From positions 1 through 18,428 of the forward strand of contig JALSKR010000088.1 of assembly GCA_026988735.1 (NCBI GenBank): 18,428 nucleotides of DNA, read 5' to 3'. Below the pieces are notes generated by a model. That model worked only from the letters and a program-made list of their open reading frames with translations. It was not told where the DNA came from and ran no database searches. The position numbers and the translations under genes were made by a program. The stretch comes from Sulfurimonas sp. (GTDB lineage: Bacteria; Campylobacterota; Campylobacteria; Campylobacterales; Sulfurimonadaceae). Shown in pieces: positions 1-7,799 of this stretch (positions within the stretch are counted from its first letter, which is position 1; each line of letters opens with the position of its first letter).

Positions 1-518
1 TTTTTTGCCATTTCATGAATATCTCTGCTGTATGCATAGACTCCATATCCACGAATTACCATCAGGTTTGTCTTTTTTGTTTGAAAATACAAAATAATTT
101 CACTTTGTGCTCTTTCATACCAGTCTTCAAACTGTTTGGGATCAATTATTTCCACCAAGCCTATCTCTGTGTATCCGAAATAATCTTTTGGAATGATTAT
201 GTTATGCTCAAGTGAATAGGCTGTAGTGAATTGCGGCATACTGAAGCATATAAATTTTGCTTCTGAAATATGTGAATAGATACCTTGGTGAATATTGGCA
301 TCTATACTTGCCTGTTTCCATCTGTAGTCTTGTTTGAAAGACAACTCTATGAGACTCTCTTCATTAATGTTGTCAAATATAGCCTCTTTTGTGTTGATAA
401 TAAAGCGGCTTTTATCTGTTTTGGAAGATATTGAACCGTGATATATGCCAAAAAAATCTTTTCTAAACATGGAAAGAGCCAGTGATGAGAGTTGATTTTT
501 CAGGCGTATTTTATTCAT
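1..518 (-). CDS. Class II aldolase/adducin-fold protein, partial (C-terminus off the window edge)
   Basis: I translated this by hand from the minus strand. The ATG is at 516-518 and the frame stays open to base 1, giving about 172 residues without a stop. The N-terminal HGSISSK (residues 27-33) resembles the GNISxR signature of class II aldolase/adducin domains, and GYGVYAYSRDIHEMA near residue 157 resembles the usual NHGxxxxGxxLxEA segment. In metal-dependent members of the fold a HxH pair and the His of NHG bind zinc. Here the corresponding stretches read FICFSMPQFTTA (89-100) and GYG, so the ligands appear to be missing and the protein is probably not a zinc aldolase. It starts 5 nt after the dnaJ stop, so it is likely co-transcribed with dnaJ. 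Family assignment is moderate; the function is unknown. Confidence 0.6.
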   Translation of the reverse strand, partial: MNKIRLKNQLSSLALSMFRKDFFGIYHGSISSKTDKSRFIINTKEAIFDNINEESLIELSFKQDYRWKQASIDANIHQGIYSHISEAKFICFSMPQFTTAYSLEHNIIIPKDYFGYTEIGLVEIIDPKQFEDWYERAQSEIILYFQTKKTNLMVIRGYGVYAYSRDIHEMAK

Positions 519-523
519 AGGGC

Positions 524-1645
524 TTACTTAAACCAGTTTTTCATTTTGTCTATCACTGAATCCAAAATACCTTCATGCGGTTTTGATTCTATGCCAAAAG
601 AGTCTTGAATTTTGTCTAAAAGTTCCCTTTGCTCATCAGTCAGTTTTTTAGGATACTGGATGTTGATTACAGCGATCAGATCACCTTTGCCATGTCCATG
701 GACATCTTCTATACCTTCTCCCCTGAAGACATACCGTTGTTTGTCTTTTGTCCCGATGTCGAGTTTTAATTCAAGCTCTCCCGTTAAAGAAGGTATTGTC
801 AGGGTGTCGCCTTTGACGGCTTGCGTGAAAAATACAGGAATTTCAATATATACATCGTTGTCATCTCTTATAAAATGTTTATCGGGTTTTACTTCAAATG
901 TTACATAAAGGTCTCCACGATTTCTTTTTTTCCCAATATTTCCTTTTCCTGAAACACGTAAGCGGTTCCCGCTGTCTATACCTTTTGGCACAGAGATGGT
1001 AAGAGTCTCTTTTACCTCTTCATAACCCTTTGCGTGACATTTTCTACATTTGTCTGTAGCTGAGGTACCTGTTCCGTTACATACAGGACAGGTTTGAGAA
1101 AAGGTCATAAAGCCCTGTTTCATATAGATTTGCCCCTGTCCTTTACATTGTGGACATGTTGAGAGTTTACCGTCTTTCGCTCCTGTGCCTTTACACGCTT
1201 CACAGGCTTTTTTGTAGGTATATTTTATCTCTTTCTCACAGCCAAATACTGCCTCATTAAAATCAATGACAATGTCAACATTCATGTCAAGCGGATATTT
1301 GTCCATATCTGCAGGATTTTGACGTCTGGAACGTCCGCCGCCAAATCCGCTGAACATCTCTTCAAACATAGATCCCAAATCATCAAAACTTGAAGAGGAA
1401 CGACTGCCGGCACCCATTCCCTGGAGACCATCTTTGCCATAACGGTCGTAAATACTGCGTTGCTGATCATTGCTCAAACACTGATAGGCTTCATTGATAA
1501 GCTTAAATTTGTGTTCTGCTTCTTTATCTCCAGAGTTTTTATCCGGATGATATTTTTTTGCCAAAGTTCGGTAAGCTTTTTTGATAGTTGCCTTATCTGC
1601 ATTTTGTGATACTTCTAAAATCTCATAATAGCTTAAATGTTCCAT
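524..1645 (-). CDS. dnaJ: Chaperone protein DnaJ (Hsp40)
   Basis: Co-chaperone that delivers unfolded client proteins to DnaK and stimulates its ATPase in the cytoplasm. The 373-residue length is typical of type I DnaJ. The J domain occupies residues about 4-70 with the DnaK-contacting HPD at 33-35. A short Gly/Phe-rich linker follows (about 74-105). The zinc-binding region has four repeats: CEACKGTG (148), CPQCKGQG (164), CPVCNGTG (186) and the degenerate CRKCHAKG (200). All eight zinc cysteines are present. The C-terminal substrate-binding domains follow, including the RVSGKGN segment. The ATG start is supported by AGGA at 1656-1659, 10 nt upstream. dnaK and grpE are not in the window. The gene diverges from mltA and is followed at 5 nt by the aldolase-fold gene. 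Confidence 0.97.
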   Translation of the reverse strand: MEHLSYYEILEVSQNADKATIKKAYRTLAKKYHPDKNSGDKEAEHKFKLINEAYQCLSNDQQRSIYDRYGKDGLQGMGAGSRSSSSFDDLGSMFEEMFSGFGGGRSRRQNPADMDKYPLDMNVDIVIDFNEAVFGCEKEIKYTYKKACEACKGTGAKDGKLSTCPQCKGQGQIYMKQGFMTFSQTCPVCNGTGTSATDKCRKCHAKGYEEVKETLTISVPKGIDSGNRLRVSGKGNIGKKRNRGDLYVTFEVKPDKHFIRDDNDVYIEIPVFFTQAVKGDTLTIPSLTGELELKLDIGTKDKQRYVFRGEGIEDVHGHGKGDLIAVINIQYPKKLTDEQRELLDKIQDSFGIESKPHEGILDSVIDKMKNWFK

Positions 1646-1678
1646 TATAATAAAATCCTATTTAAATATTTTTTTGAA

Positions 1679-1684
1679 ATTATA
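1679..1684 (-). promoter_or_regulatory. Candidate -10 element of the dnaJ promoter
   Basis: The minus strand reads TATAAT here, 33 nt before the dnaJ ATG, which leaves a leader of roughly 27 nt containing the AGGA ribosome binding site. There is no convincing -35 hexamer, as is common for the vegetative promoters of Campylobacterota. I saw no HrcA-type CIRCE inverted repeat in this spacer. Confidence 0.5.
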
Positions 1685-1707
1685 CCCATTTTGTAATAAA
1701 AAATAAA

Positions 1708-1716
1708 TGCTATAAT
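1708..1716 (+). promoter_or_regulatory. Extended -10 promoter of mltA, possibly giving a leaderless mRNA
   Basis: TGCTATAAT is a perfect extended -10 (TGnTATAAT). Only 7 nt (1717-1723) separate it from the mltA ATG at 1724, so normal initiation would begin at or next to the A of the ATG. No Shine-Dalgarno precedes that ATG. The next in-frame ATG codons (residues 10 and 11) would destroy the lipoprotein signal peptide, so a leaderless or near-leaderless transcript is the simplest reading. Confidence 0.6.
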
Positions 1717-1723
1717 ACTGCGC

Positions 1724-2827
1724 ATGAAACAATCAACTCTTTTTTTACTAATGATGACACTTTTTTTAGGGTGTAGTAAACACACACCGGAACCACAGTT
1801 AATTAAAATAAAAAATGTAAATTTTGCCAAAACATCCTTTTCAAAGCTTCCCGGATTTCAAGAGCAAGATTATAATGAATTTTTAAATAATTTTATAAAC
1901 AACTGTAAAAGTACACAAGGACAGAAAATCTATAAAGATTTATGTAAAAAAGCTTTACATGTAACAGATGCAAAAGAATTTTTAGTGAATAATTTTACAC
2001 CTTACTCAATTGCAGATACAAACGGAAATAAAGAAGGATTGCTGACCGGATACTATGAAGCACGGGTACACGGTTCTTTTCATAAGAGTGATACCTATAA
2101 ATACCCGATTTATGCAACACCGAAGGATCTGGTTGTTGTTGATTTGAGTTCTATATATCCCGAACTCAAAAACTACAGACTTCGAGGAAAGATACAAAAC
2201 AACAGACTGGTTCCTTATTACAGCCGCAAAGAAGCAAAGCTTAATGATTTAAATGCCTCGGTCATTTGCTACTGTGATTCTAAAATAGACCGGTTTTTTC
2301 TACAGGTACAGGGTTCAGGAAAGGTAATTTTGGATGATAATTCGACTATGTACATAGGATATGAAAATCAAAACGGCTATAAATACAAATCAATAGGAAA
2401 GTATTTGGTGCAAAAAGGGGAGATCTCTTTAGAAAATATTTCTTTGCAAAGTATCCGTAAATGGTTGGAAGAACATCCCTCTCAGGTCGATGAGGTACTT
2501 GATTATAATCCCTCTTTAATCTTTTTCGCAAAAAGAGACAAAGGTGCAACAGGTGCATTAGGGTTACAGCTTCGAGAGAAAAGTTCAATTGCAGTTGATA
2601 AAGAATATATTCCGTTAGGTAATATGCTATACTTGTCATCAAATTTAGGAAAAGAGAAATTTAATAAAATTGTTTTTGCACAAGATACGGGCGGGGCTAT
2701 CAAGGGCCCTGTACGAGCAGATCTGTTTTTAGGCAGTGGAGAGGATGCATTGAAAATTGCCGGACAACTACAATCACCATTACAACTGTGGTTATTTATG
2801 CCAAAAAGAAAAGAAGTGAATAAATGA
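1724..2827 (+). CDS. mltA: Membrane-bound lytic murein transglycosylase A (MltA), lipoprotein
   Basis: Cleaves the MurNAc-GlcNAc bond of peptidoglycan with formation of 1,6-anhydroMurNAc, acting from the outer membrane on the periplasmic sacculus. Residues 1-16 are a short hydrophobic signal ending in the lipobox LFLGC, with lipidated Cys17. The MltA core shows LLTGYYEA (106-113) and FFLQVQGSGK (191-200). The C-terminal 3D domain (about 295-360) carries AQDTGGAIKGPVRADLFLG; Asp321 is the expected catalytic aspartate and Asp333 a second conserved one. The length of 367 residues fits the family. The stop codon overlaps the recR start (ATGA), so mltA, recR and pldA look like one operon. The start lies immediately after a strong extended -10 without a ribosome binding site. 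Confidence 0.95.
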   Translation: MKQSTLFLLMMTLFLGCSKHTPEPQLIKIKNVNFAKTSFSKLPGFQEQDYNEFLNNFINNCKSTQGQKIYKDLCKKALHVTDAKEFLVNNFTPYSIADTNGNKEGLLTGYYEARVHGSFHKSDTYKYPIYATPKDLVVVDLSSIYPELKNYRLRGKIQNNRLVPYYSRKEAKLNDLNASVICYCDSKIDRFFLQVQGSGKVILDDNSTMYIGYENQNGYKYKSIGKYLVQKGEISLENISLQSIRKWLEEHPSQVDEVLDYNPSLIFFAKRDKGATGALGLQLREKSSIAVDKEYIPLGNMLYLSSNLGKEKFNKIVFAQDTGGAIKGPVRADLFLGSGEDALKIAGQLQSPLQLWLFMPKRKEVNK

Positions 2828-3393
2828 ATAATTCATTGGAAAAGTTTAACAGACTTGTAGACGCACTCGGTGAATTACCAAGTATAGGAAAAAAATCGGC
2901 AACAAGACTGGCGTATCACATGATTATGAATGATACGTTTGCCGGAATGAAAATAGCACATGCAATTGAAGATGCCCTGGGGAGTCTGAAAAAATGCAAA
3001 GAGTGTGGTGGCATGAGCGAAGATGAACTGTGTCATATCTGCTGTGATGAAACACGCGATACCTCTTTATTGTGTATAGTTGAAAATGCTAAAGATATTT
3101 TGCTTTTGGAAGAGAATGGCCTGTTTGACGGAAAATATTTTGTTTTGGAATCATTGGAAGCGTTAAGTATGTCACATCTTGAAAAAATTGTAAAAAATGG
3201 AATAAGAGAAGTGTTGTTTGCGCTTACTCCCTCAATAGCAAACGATGCTGTCATTTTATATATAGAAGACAAACTCGGCATTTATGATTTGAATTTTTCA
3301 AAAATAGCACAAGGTGTCCCAACAGGGGTCAGTTTGGAAAACATAGATTTGCTTTCATTAACGAGAGCATTAGAAGACAGGGTAAGGGTGTAA
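2824..3393 (+). CDS. recR: Recombination protein RecR
   Basis: Forms a ring that, with RecO (and RecF in some bacteria), loads RecA on single-stranded gaps. In order: a helix-hairpin-helix DNA-binding segment LGELPSIGKKSATRLA (15-30); a zinc finger CKEC (58-61) and CHIC (70-73); a Toprim domain beginning LLCIVENAKD (82-91); and the C-terminal ALTPSIANDAVILYIEDKL followed by IAQGVPTGVSLENIDLLSL, matching the usual IAxGxPxGxxLExxD block. At 189 residues it is slightly shorter than the common 198-200, and the Toprim YxVL stretch is YFVLES rather than YHVLGG. Its ATG overlaps the mltA stop by 4 nt and its stop directly abuts the pldA ATG. Confidence 0.96.
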   Translation: MNNSLEKFNRLVDALGELPSIGKKSATRLAYHMIMNDTFAGMKIAHAIEDALGSLKKCKECGGMSEDELCHICCDETRDTSLLCIVENAKDILLLEENGLFDGKYFVLESLEALSMSHLEKIVKNGIREVLFALTPSIANDAVILYIEDKLGIYDLNFSKIAQGVPTGVSLENIDLLSLTRALEDRVRV

Positions 3394-4290
3394 ATGAAAT
3401 TATTTTTATTTTTATATATAAGTTTAATAGTAACAGTGCTACAGGCAGAACAAGTCTCTGATGCAACAAAAAGTAAAATAAATATTGAAAATATTGCAAA
3501 TGATACTTCAAAAGAGAATATGCAAAAGTGGCTTGATAATTCTTTTGGACTTCGTCCCTATAAAGCAAATTATCTTTTACCTTTTGGTGCTGCAAATAAG
3601 ACGTATGTAAATCATAAACTTAACATTGTGACATATGATAAGTTTGAAGCTGAAATTCAAGTGAGTTTACAACTGCAAGTTTTTAAAAATATTTTTGGTT
3701 TAGGAGAAAAATATTCTTTGGCCTATACACAACAGGCTTTTTGGCAGATATATGTTACATCTTCTCCTTTTAGAGAAAATTTATATAATCCTGAGGGATT
3801 TGTTGTTTTTCCAATCAGTGATAAAAAATCAATATTTCAGGTGCGTTCATTAAAGTTTGCTATTGCGCATAAATCCAACGGACAGCCAAATACTACAGAT
3901 ATAGCAGAATTTCAAGGCTTTAACCTTTCTAAAAGTATAAACTACTTTTATACAACATTGCGACTGCAACACAGTACGCTTATTACAGATTTAACACTTT
4001 TAGCACCTTTTCCTGGAACTGCAAATTTGAGTGATAATCCTGATCTGATGAAGTATTTAGGGTATACAAAAGTGAAATTTACCTATTTTTATCATAAACA
4101 TATGTTTAGTCTGATGGCACGAGGGAATATAGACAGCATGAAAGGAACGGTTGAAGCGACCTATTCTTATCCCTTACGAAAAGATAAATCGTATTTGTAT
4201 ATAAAACTTTTTAGCGGGTATGTTGAATCTTTGATTGATTATAACAAAGATATTACAAAGCTCTCTATAGGTTTTAGTTTCTCTCGATAA
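3394..4290 (+). CDS. pldA: Outer membrane phospholipase A (OMPLA/PldA family)
   Basis: Outer membrane beta-barrel hydrolase of phospholipid acyl esters, normally a calcium-dependent dimer. Residues 1-18 form a signal peptide (cleavage after LQA). Family landmarks are visible in order: GLRPYKANYLLP (52-63), LAYTQQAFWQIY (109-120), TSSPFRENLYNPEGF (122-136), and AIAHKSNGQ (156-164) containing the catalytic His159 and Ser161. SKSINYFY (179-186) corresponds to the canonical SRSWNR, giving Asn183 as third catalytic residue. His to Asn spans 24 residues here versus 14 in the E. coli enzyme, so the active-site loop carries an insertion of about 10 residues, and Trp is replaced by Ile. The protein ends in an aromatic beta-strand (LSIGFSFSR), as barrels do. 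RBS AAGGGTG overlaps the end of recR. The gene converges on aroE with 14 bp between the stops and no clear terminator. Confidence 0.88.
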   Translation: MKLFLFLYISLIVTVLQAEQVSDATKSKINIENIANDTSKENMQKWLDNSFGLRPYKANYLLPFGAANKTYVNHKLNIVTYDKFEAEIQVSLQLQVFKNIFGLGEKYSLAYTQQAFWQIYVTSSPFRENLYNPEGFVVFPISDKKSIFQVRSLKFAIAHKSNGQPNTTDIAEFQGFNLSKSINYFYTTLRLQHSTLITDLTLLAPFPGTANLSDNPDLMKYLGYTKVKFTYFYHKHMFSLMARGNIDSMKGTVEATYSYPLRKDKSYLYIKLFSGYVESLIDYNKDITKLSIGFSFSR

Positions 4291-4304
4291 ATTTTGCAAA
4301 AAGT

Positions 4305-5099
4305 TTAGTAAAGAAAGCTTTTCTGCATCTCTTTTTTTATAGCTTCTTTGTCAAGTGTAAAGTTGCAAAAAAGTTCATTTGCCAATACTCCCTGTCCTAA
4401 AAGCATGTCTGCACCGTCTTTACATGTAAGCTGTTTTTCTTTGGCGAGTTGTAAAAAAGGAGTGGTTTTGCCATATATGGCATCTGCAACATATCGGGTA
4501 TTTTGTAAAACAGTTTTAATCATTTCTTTTGGTGCAGGTAAATTTTCATCTTTAAGTCCTGCACTTGTTGTGTTTATTACTAAATCATATTGATTGGGCT
4601 GAAAGTTTTCCCATGTGTAACACTTACAATTGAGTTTTTGAAAGTATGATAGACGTGATTGACTTCTGTTGAGTACCGTTACATGTAATCCTTCATCCAG
4701 GAATTTTTGTACAAGGGCTTTTGCTGTGCCACCTGCACCAAGTATCAAAATCTCTTTTATATCTTTAAACTCACTAATCGCATACATAAATCCGTCAGCA
4801 TCTGTGTTGTAGCCGATAAGTTTGCCGTTTTCATTGATGAGTGTATTGACAACTCCGATTTTTTTTGCAAAGCCACGGACTTCATCGCAGGCTGCATAGG
4901 CACTCTCTTTGTGTGGTACTGTTACATTAGCACCACTCAGACCCAGAGAAAAAAAGGTTTCTTTGAGTTTACTGCCATCTTTGAGAAGCGTACGTGTATA
5001 GCAGGCATTAAACTTGAGATTTTTAAAAACGCTGTTGTGCATCAGAGGACTGCGTGAGTGTGAAACAGGATTTCCAAAGATGGAGAAAAGTTTATACAT
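4305..5099 (-). CDS. aroE: Shikimate dehydrogenase (NADP+)
   Basis: Reduces 3-dehydroshikimate to shikimate with NADPH in the chorismate pathway. The shikimate-binding motif NPVSHSRSPLMHN is at 10-22. The catalytic Lys64 lies in GANVTVPHK and Asp100 in GYNTDADGF. The NADP-binding glycine loop GAGGTAKA is at 121-128, followed by NRSQSR (144-149), whose arginines suit NADP rather than NAD. INTTSAGL (175-182) and GADMLLGQG (229-237) complete the pattern. At 264 residues it is full length. It starts 10 nt beyond the trpE stop and is the last gene of the glyA-to-aroE run. The ATG is kept because the family begins with a strand such as LFSIFGNPV immediately after the start. Confidence 0.97.
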   Translation of the reverse strand: MYKLFSIFGNPVSHSRSPLMHNSVFKNLKFNACYTRTLLKDGSKLKETFFSLGLSGANVTVPHKESAYAACDEVRGFAKKIGVVNTLINENGKLIGYNTDADGFMYAISEFKDIKEILILGAGGTAKALVQKFLDEGLHVTVLNRSQSRLSYFQKLNCKCYTWENFQPNQYDLVINTTSAGLKDENLPAPKEMIKTVLQNTRYVADAIYGKTTPFLQLAKEKQLTCKDGADMLLGQGVLANELFCNFTLDKEAIKKEMQKSFLY

Positions 5100-5109
5100 T
5101 GCGTCTCTT

Positions 5110-6522
5110 TTATTGTTTTTTATCTAAATCTTCAAGAGAGTGAATAAGTGCACCGAGTTTGTTATTTACTTCCAGGTACTCCAACTCTTTCACACTGTCT
5201 ACAACTATTCCTGCTCCTGCCTGGAGTACTACTTTGTCTTCTTTTACAAGCGCTGTACGTATGGCAATGGCACTGTCCATATTTCCGTCAAATCCGAAGT
5301 ATCCGACACTGCCACTGTAAAAACCGCGTTTTAAACCTTCGTATTCGGCTATAAGCTCCATAGCACGAATTTTTGGAGCACCCGTCATAGTACCAGCTGT
5401 AAATGTTGCCATAAACAAATCGAACATATCTTTACCATCATCAAGTGTTGCCACTACATCAGAAACAATATGCATTACATGTGAAAAACGCTCTATATGC
5501 ATAATGTCTTCCACTTTGACTGTTCCTGTTTTGGCAACCCGTCCGACATCATTTCTGCCAAGATCAATAAGCATTAAATGCTCGGCCAGCTCTTTTGGAT
5601 CAGCAAGGAGTTCCTTTTCTAATTCTTTGTCTTTTTGTTTTGTACTTCCTCGTTTTCTTGTACCGGCAATAGGACGAAGAAGGAGTTCATTGTCTGTCAG
5701 TCTTACCATTACTTCAGGAGAAGATCCGACTATAGAAAAATTTTCATACTCCATTAAGAACATATAAGGAGAGGGGTTTTTTGTGCGTAAAATTCTATAA
5801 AAACTAAAAGGGTGCACTTTTATATATCTTGTAAAACGATTTGTCATTAAAATCTGAAAAACATCACCGCTTTTAATCATCTCTTTCGATTTGTCTATCA
5901 TGGCAAAGAATTTTTCTTTTGTGTGTGCAAAGCTTCCTTTGTCTTCTCCAATATTGAAAACTCTGTGTTTATAAGTATAGGTGCCTTTTAAATCATCTTC
6001 AATGGACTGAAATTTTTCACTATATTCTTTGAGTGTCGAAATAAGTGTAATCTGATGATTTTTATGGGAATAGACAAGGACAAGTTTTGGCAAAATCAGG
6101 TCCAAGTCAGGAGTGTTGAGCTCATCTTTGAGATTGTCCATAAATGATCGAAGTTTCGGCTCAAAAACTTTTACCATATCATAACCGATATAGCCGATAA
6201 ACCCATCCACATAACCGACATTTAGTTTTTTTGTGGCATTTTTATATTCGTTGACATCTATATTTTTATAATACTCTTTTAAAAAGGAAAAAGGATTTTC
6301 TTTTTTAATGTGTTTTGTACCGTTTTTATCTGTATAGACTGTTTTGTCGTCTATATACTGCAGGCGTTCTCTCGCACCTATACAGATAAAACTGTAGTTT
6401 CCTTCACTCTGTCCGGCACTTTCAAAAAGGTAGGATACTTCCTCCTTGAAAAACTCTTTTAGTTTTGAATAAACGGCAATAGGTGCCAATTGATCTTGTG
6501 TAAATTGTTTAGAATATATCAA
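5110..6522 (-). CDS. trpE: Anthranilate synthase component I
   Basis: Converts chorismate and an amino donor (ammonia delivered by the TrpG glutaminase) to anthranilate, the first step of tryptophan synthesis. The N-terminal domain has YLFESAGQ (31-38), matching the LLES tryptophan-feedback motif, and NYSFI (42-46). The chorismate-binding domain shows SSPE (267-270), RPIAGTRKRG (283-292), HLMLIDLGRND (315-325), ERFSHVMHIVS (344-354), FTAGTMTGAPK (374-384) and QAGAGIVVDS (434-443). PIAGT and AGTMTGAPK fit TrpE; PabB has PIKGT and GGSITGAPK. The start codon is TTG at 6520-6522, fixed by AAGGG 5 nt upstream and an in-frame stop shortly before it. No trpG or other trp gene is nearby, so the partner subunit is encoded elsewhere. 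Confidence 0.93.
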   Translation of the reverse strand: MIYSKQFTQDQLAPIAVYSKLKEFFKEEVSYLFESAGQSEGNYSFICIGARERLQYIDDKTVYTDKNGTKHIKKENPFSFLKEYYKNIDVNEYKNATKKLNVGYVDGFIGYIGYDMVKVFEPKLRSFMDNLKDELNTPDLDLILPKLVLVYSHKNHQITLISTLKEYSEKFQSIEDDLKGTYTYKHRVFNIGEDKGSFAHTKEKFFAMIDKSKEMIKSGDVFQILMTNRFTRYIKVHPFSFYRILRTKNPSPYMFLMEYENFSIVGSSPEVMVRLTDNELLLRPIAGTRKRGSTKQKDKELEKELLADPKELAEHLMLIDLGRNDVGRVAKTGTVKVEDIMHIERFSHVMHIVSDVVATLDDGKDMFDLFMATFTAGTMTGAPKIRAMELIAEYEGLKRGFYSGSVGYFGFDGNMDSAIAIRTALVKEDKVVLQAGAGIVVDSVKELEYLEVNNKLGALIHSLEDLDKKQ

Positions 6523-6527
6523 GATTA

Positions 6528-6532
6528 CCCTT
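6528..6532 (-). promoter_or_regulatory. Ribosome binding site that decides the TTG start of trpE
   Basis: The minus strand reads AAGGG followed by TAATC and then TTG. No ATG or GTG occurs between this site and the upstream in-frame TAA. The next internal Met lies far inside the conserved chorismate-binding domain, so TTG is the only sensible start. Confidence 0.75.
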
Positions 6533-6538
6533 GTAAAA

Positions 6539-7189
6539 TTATAATTTTACTAAAAATGCACCCGGCTCAATTTTGGCACGAATAACACGTTTAGCATTAT
6601 TTGCTTCTTTTTTTGTCGCAAACGGACCGATTAACACTTTATTGAGTGTTTTACCATTGCTTGCAACTTTGTGATATGTATATGTATATCCTAAATCTGA
6701 TATAGATTTTAAGAATTTTTTATTTGGTTCATATTTTGAAAAAGACCCAACCTGTATATAATACTTTATCTTTGATGTTACGTGAGATTTTGGTTTCACC
6801 TGAGGTTTTTGTATTACTTTTTTCGTTTGGGTAACTACTTTTTTTTGTGGTGCAGCAACTGTTTTATGCTCTTGTTTACTTTCTTGTTTGAGTTTTTGTG
6901 CAATTTTATCTAAATCTTCATCAACAGAGTTATTTTCCTGTATAACATCTACTTCTTCAAAAAGAGGTTCTTCAGGTGTTTCCTGTGTAAGAGTTTTGGC
7001 TTGAGGTTCCGGTGGCAGTATAGCTTGAGGTAAATTGTCTGTACCCTTGGAATTGAGTGAATTCATAAGCATAACAACTACTATCAGAATAATTCCCAAT
7101 GTAGCAACAGCGAGAATTATTTTCTTATTTGAGCTGGATGAGCCGTTTTTATTTAGGACAATATCACTTAGTTCATTCTTATCATTCAT
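6539..7189 (-). CDS. SPOR-domain membrane protein
   Basis: A bitopic inner-membrane protein expected to bind denuded peptidoglycan at division sites. Residues 1-23 are a polar cytoplasmic tail. One transmembrane helix spans about 24-44 (IILAVATLGIILIVVVMLM). A low-complexity periplasmic linker rich in Glu, Gln, Lys and Pro follows (about 50-138). The SPOR domain fills 141-216, with YYIQVGSF at 143-150, VLIGPF at 185-190, TKKEANNA at 192-199, and the sequence closing on AFLVKL. The ATG is preceded by GAGGG at about 7 nt. The gene lies between DUF1882 and trpE, 16 nt before the latter. A gene of the same type occupies this place in C. jejuni (Cj0404, from memory). Confidence 0.88.
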   Translation of the reverse strand: MNDKNELSDIVLNKNGSSSSNKKIILAVATLGIILIVVVMLMNSLNSKGTDNLPQAILPPEPQAKTLTQETPEEPLFEEVDVIQENNSVDEDLDKIAQKLKQESKQEHKTVAAPQKKVVTQTKKVIQKPQVKPKSHVTSKIKYYIQVGSFSKYEPNKKFLKSISDLGYTYTYHKVASNGKTLNKVLIGPFATKKEANNAKRVIRAKIEPGAFLVKL

Positions 7190-7247
7190 ACTATACCCTC
7201 AATTTTTTATTTGTTCTATGATACCAAAAATAACCTAAAGAACAAAA
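7190..7247 (-). promoter_or_regulatory. Spacer with possible internal promoter and an 8-bp inverted repeat
   Basis: This is the only sizeable gap (58 nt) in the glyA-aroE run. The minus strand carries TGGTATCAT, a fair extended -10 (TATCAT at 7218-7223), about 28 nt before the SPOR-gene ATG. A perfect 8-bp inverted repeat, TTTGTTCT (7210-7217) and AGAACAAA (7239-7246), brackets that hexamer. It could be an operator or a weak attenuator, but it lacks a T-run, so a terminator role is not supported. Confidence 0.35.
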
Positions 7248-7790
7248 TTACATATGCTTCGACCATGAAGCGCCTCTCTCTTTTGCATAGACTTCATAAG
7301 GAAGTGTCAAAATATTGTATTCATCAGGCAAATCATTTGTCGGAAACATTCTCCACTGTTTTGGCTGCTTTGCAGCCAGTTTCATGCTGATCATTTTACC
7401 AAGCTGTATAGCTTCTTGCAGTGTTGTATGCCCTTTATGAATATAGAGATGCAAATGCCCTTTTGTCTTCGTTTCATAGGCTGTAAAGTTGATAAAACCT
7501 TCTTCACGTAAAAGAAGCTGTGCTTTGTGATAAAATCTTTCAGGATCTCTGCCGTTATAATCAATAACTATATTTTCAACAATCCCTTTTTTGTCTACAA
7601 TCGAATGGGCTACAGTTATTTCACCTTTTATATGTTTGTTAATTACAGACTGGTTTAAAGGAGCATTGACTTTTTCAAATTTATTGTAAAAAGTACGCCC
7701 TTTAAAAGTGATTTTGTTCACTACTGTATCTCTTTTGATCCAGTAGTGATCACTTACCATTTTTATAAGTTTTAAATCCATGGCAGTCAT
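7248..7790 (-). CDS. DUF1882 family protein, function unknown
   Basis: A 180-residue soluble protein with no signal peptide or membrane helix, recognised as the conserved gene beside glyA in Campylobacterota (Cj0403 in C. jejuni, from memory). Three regions stand out: a hydrophobic strand ending in an acidic residue, IVIDYNG (74-80); [10 protein letters not shown] (111-120) followed by a helix [18 protein letters not shown]; and a C-terminal [17 protein letters not shown] (161-177). This order resembles the archaeo-eukaryotic primase/LigD polymerase fold (see findings), which is only a hypothesis. AAGG lies 7 nt before the ATG and overlaps the glyA stop (TAAGG), indicating translational coupling. 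A second in-frame ATG at codon 4 is a possible alternative start. Confidence 0.8.
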   Translation of the reverse strand: MTAMDLKLIKMVSDHYWIKRDTVVNKITFKGRTFYNKFEKVNAPLNQSVINKHIKGEITVAHSIVDKKGIVENIVIDYNGRDPERFYHKAQLLLREEGFINFTAYETKTKGHLHLYIHKGHTTLQEAIQLGKMISMKLAAKQPKQWRMFPTNDLPDEYNILTLPYEVYAKERGASWSKHM

Positions 7791-7799
7791 ATTGTGACC

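Noticed and set aside
1724..1760. Phase-variable homopolymer tract in the mltA signal-peptide region (T runs)
   Set aside because: The T runs are 7-8 nt and common in this AT-rich genome, the reading frame is intact, and nothing suggests switching.
4291..4330. Terminator between pldA and aroE
   Set aside because: Only 14 bp separate the stops; AGAAAGCTTTTCT nearby is a short AT-rich palindrome within aroE without a U-tract in a useful place.
5110..6522. Assignment as PabB (aminodeoxychorismate synthase)
   Set aside because: The motif is PIAGT with AGTMTGAPK, and an LFES feedback motif is present, all pointing to TrpE.
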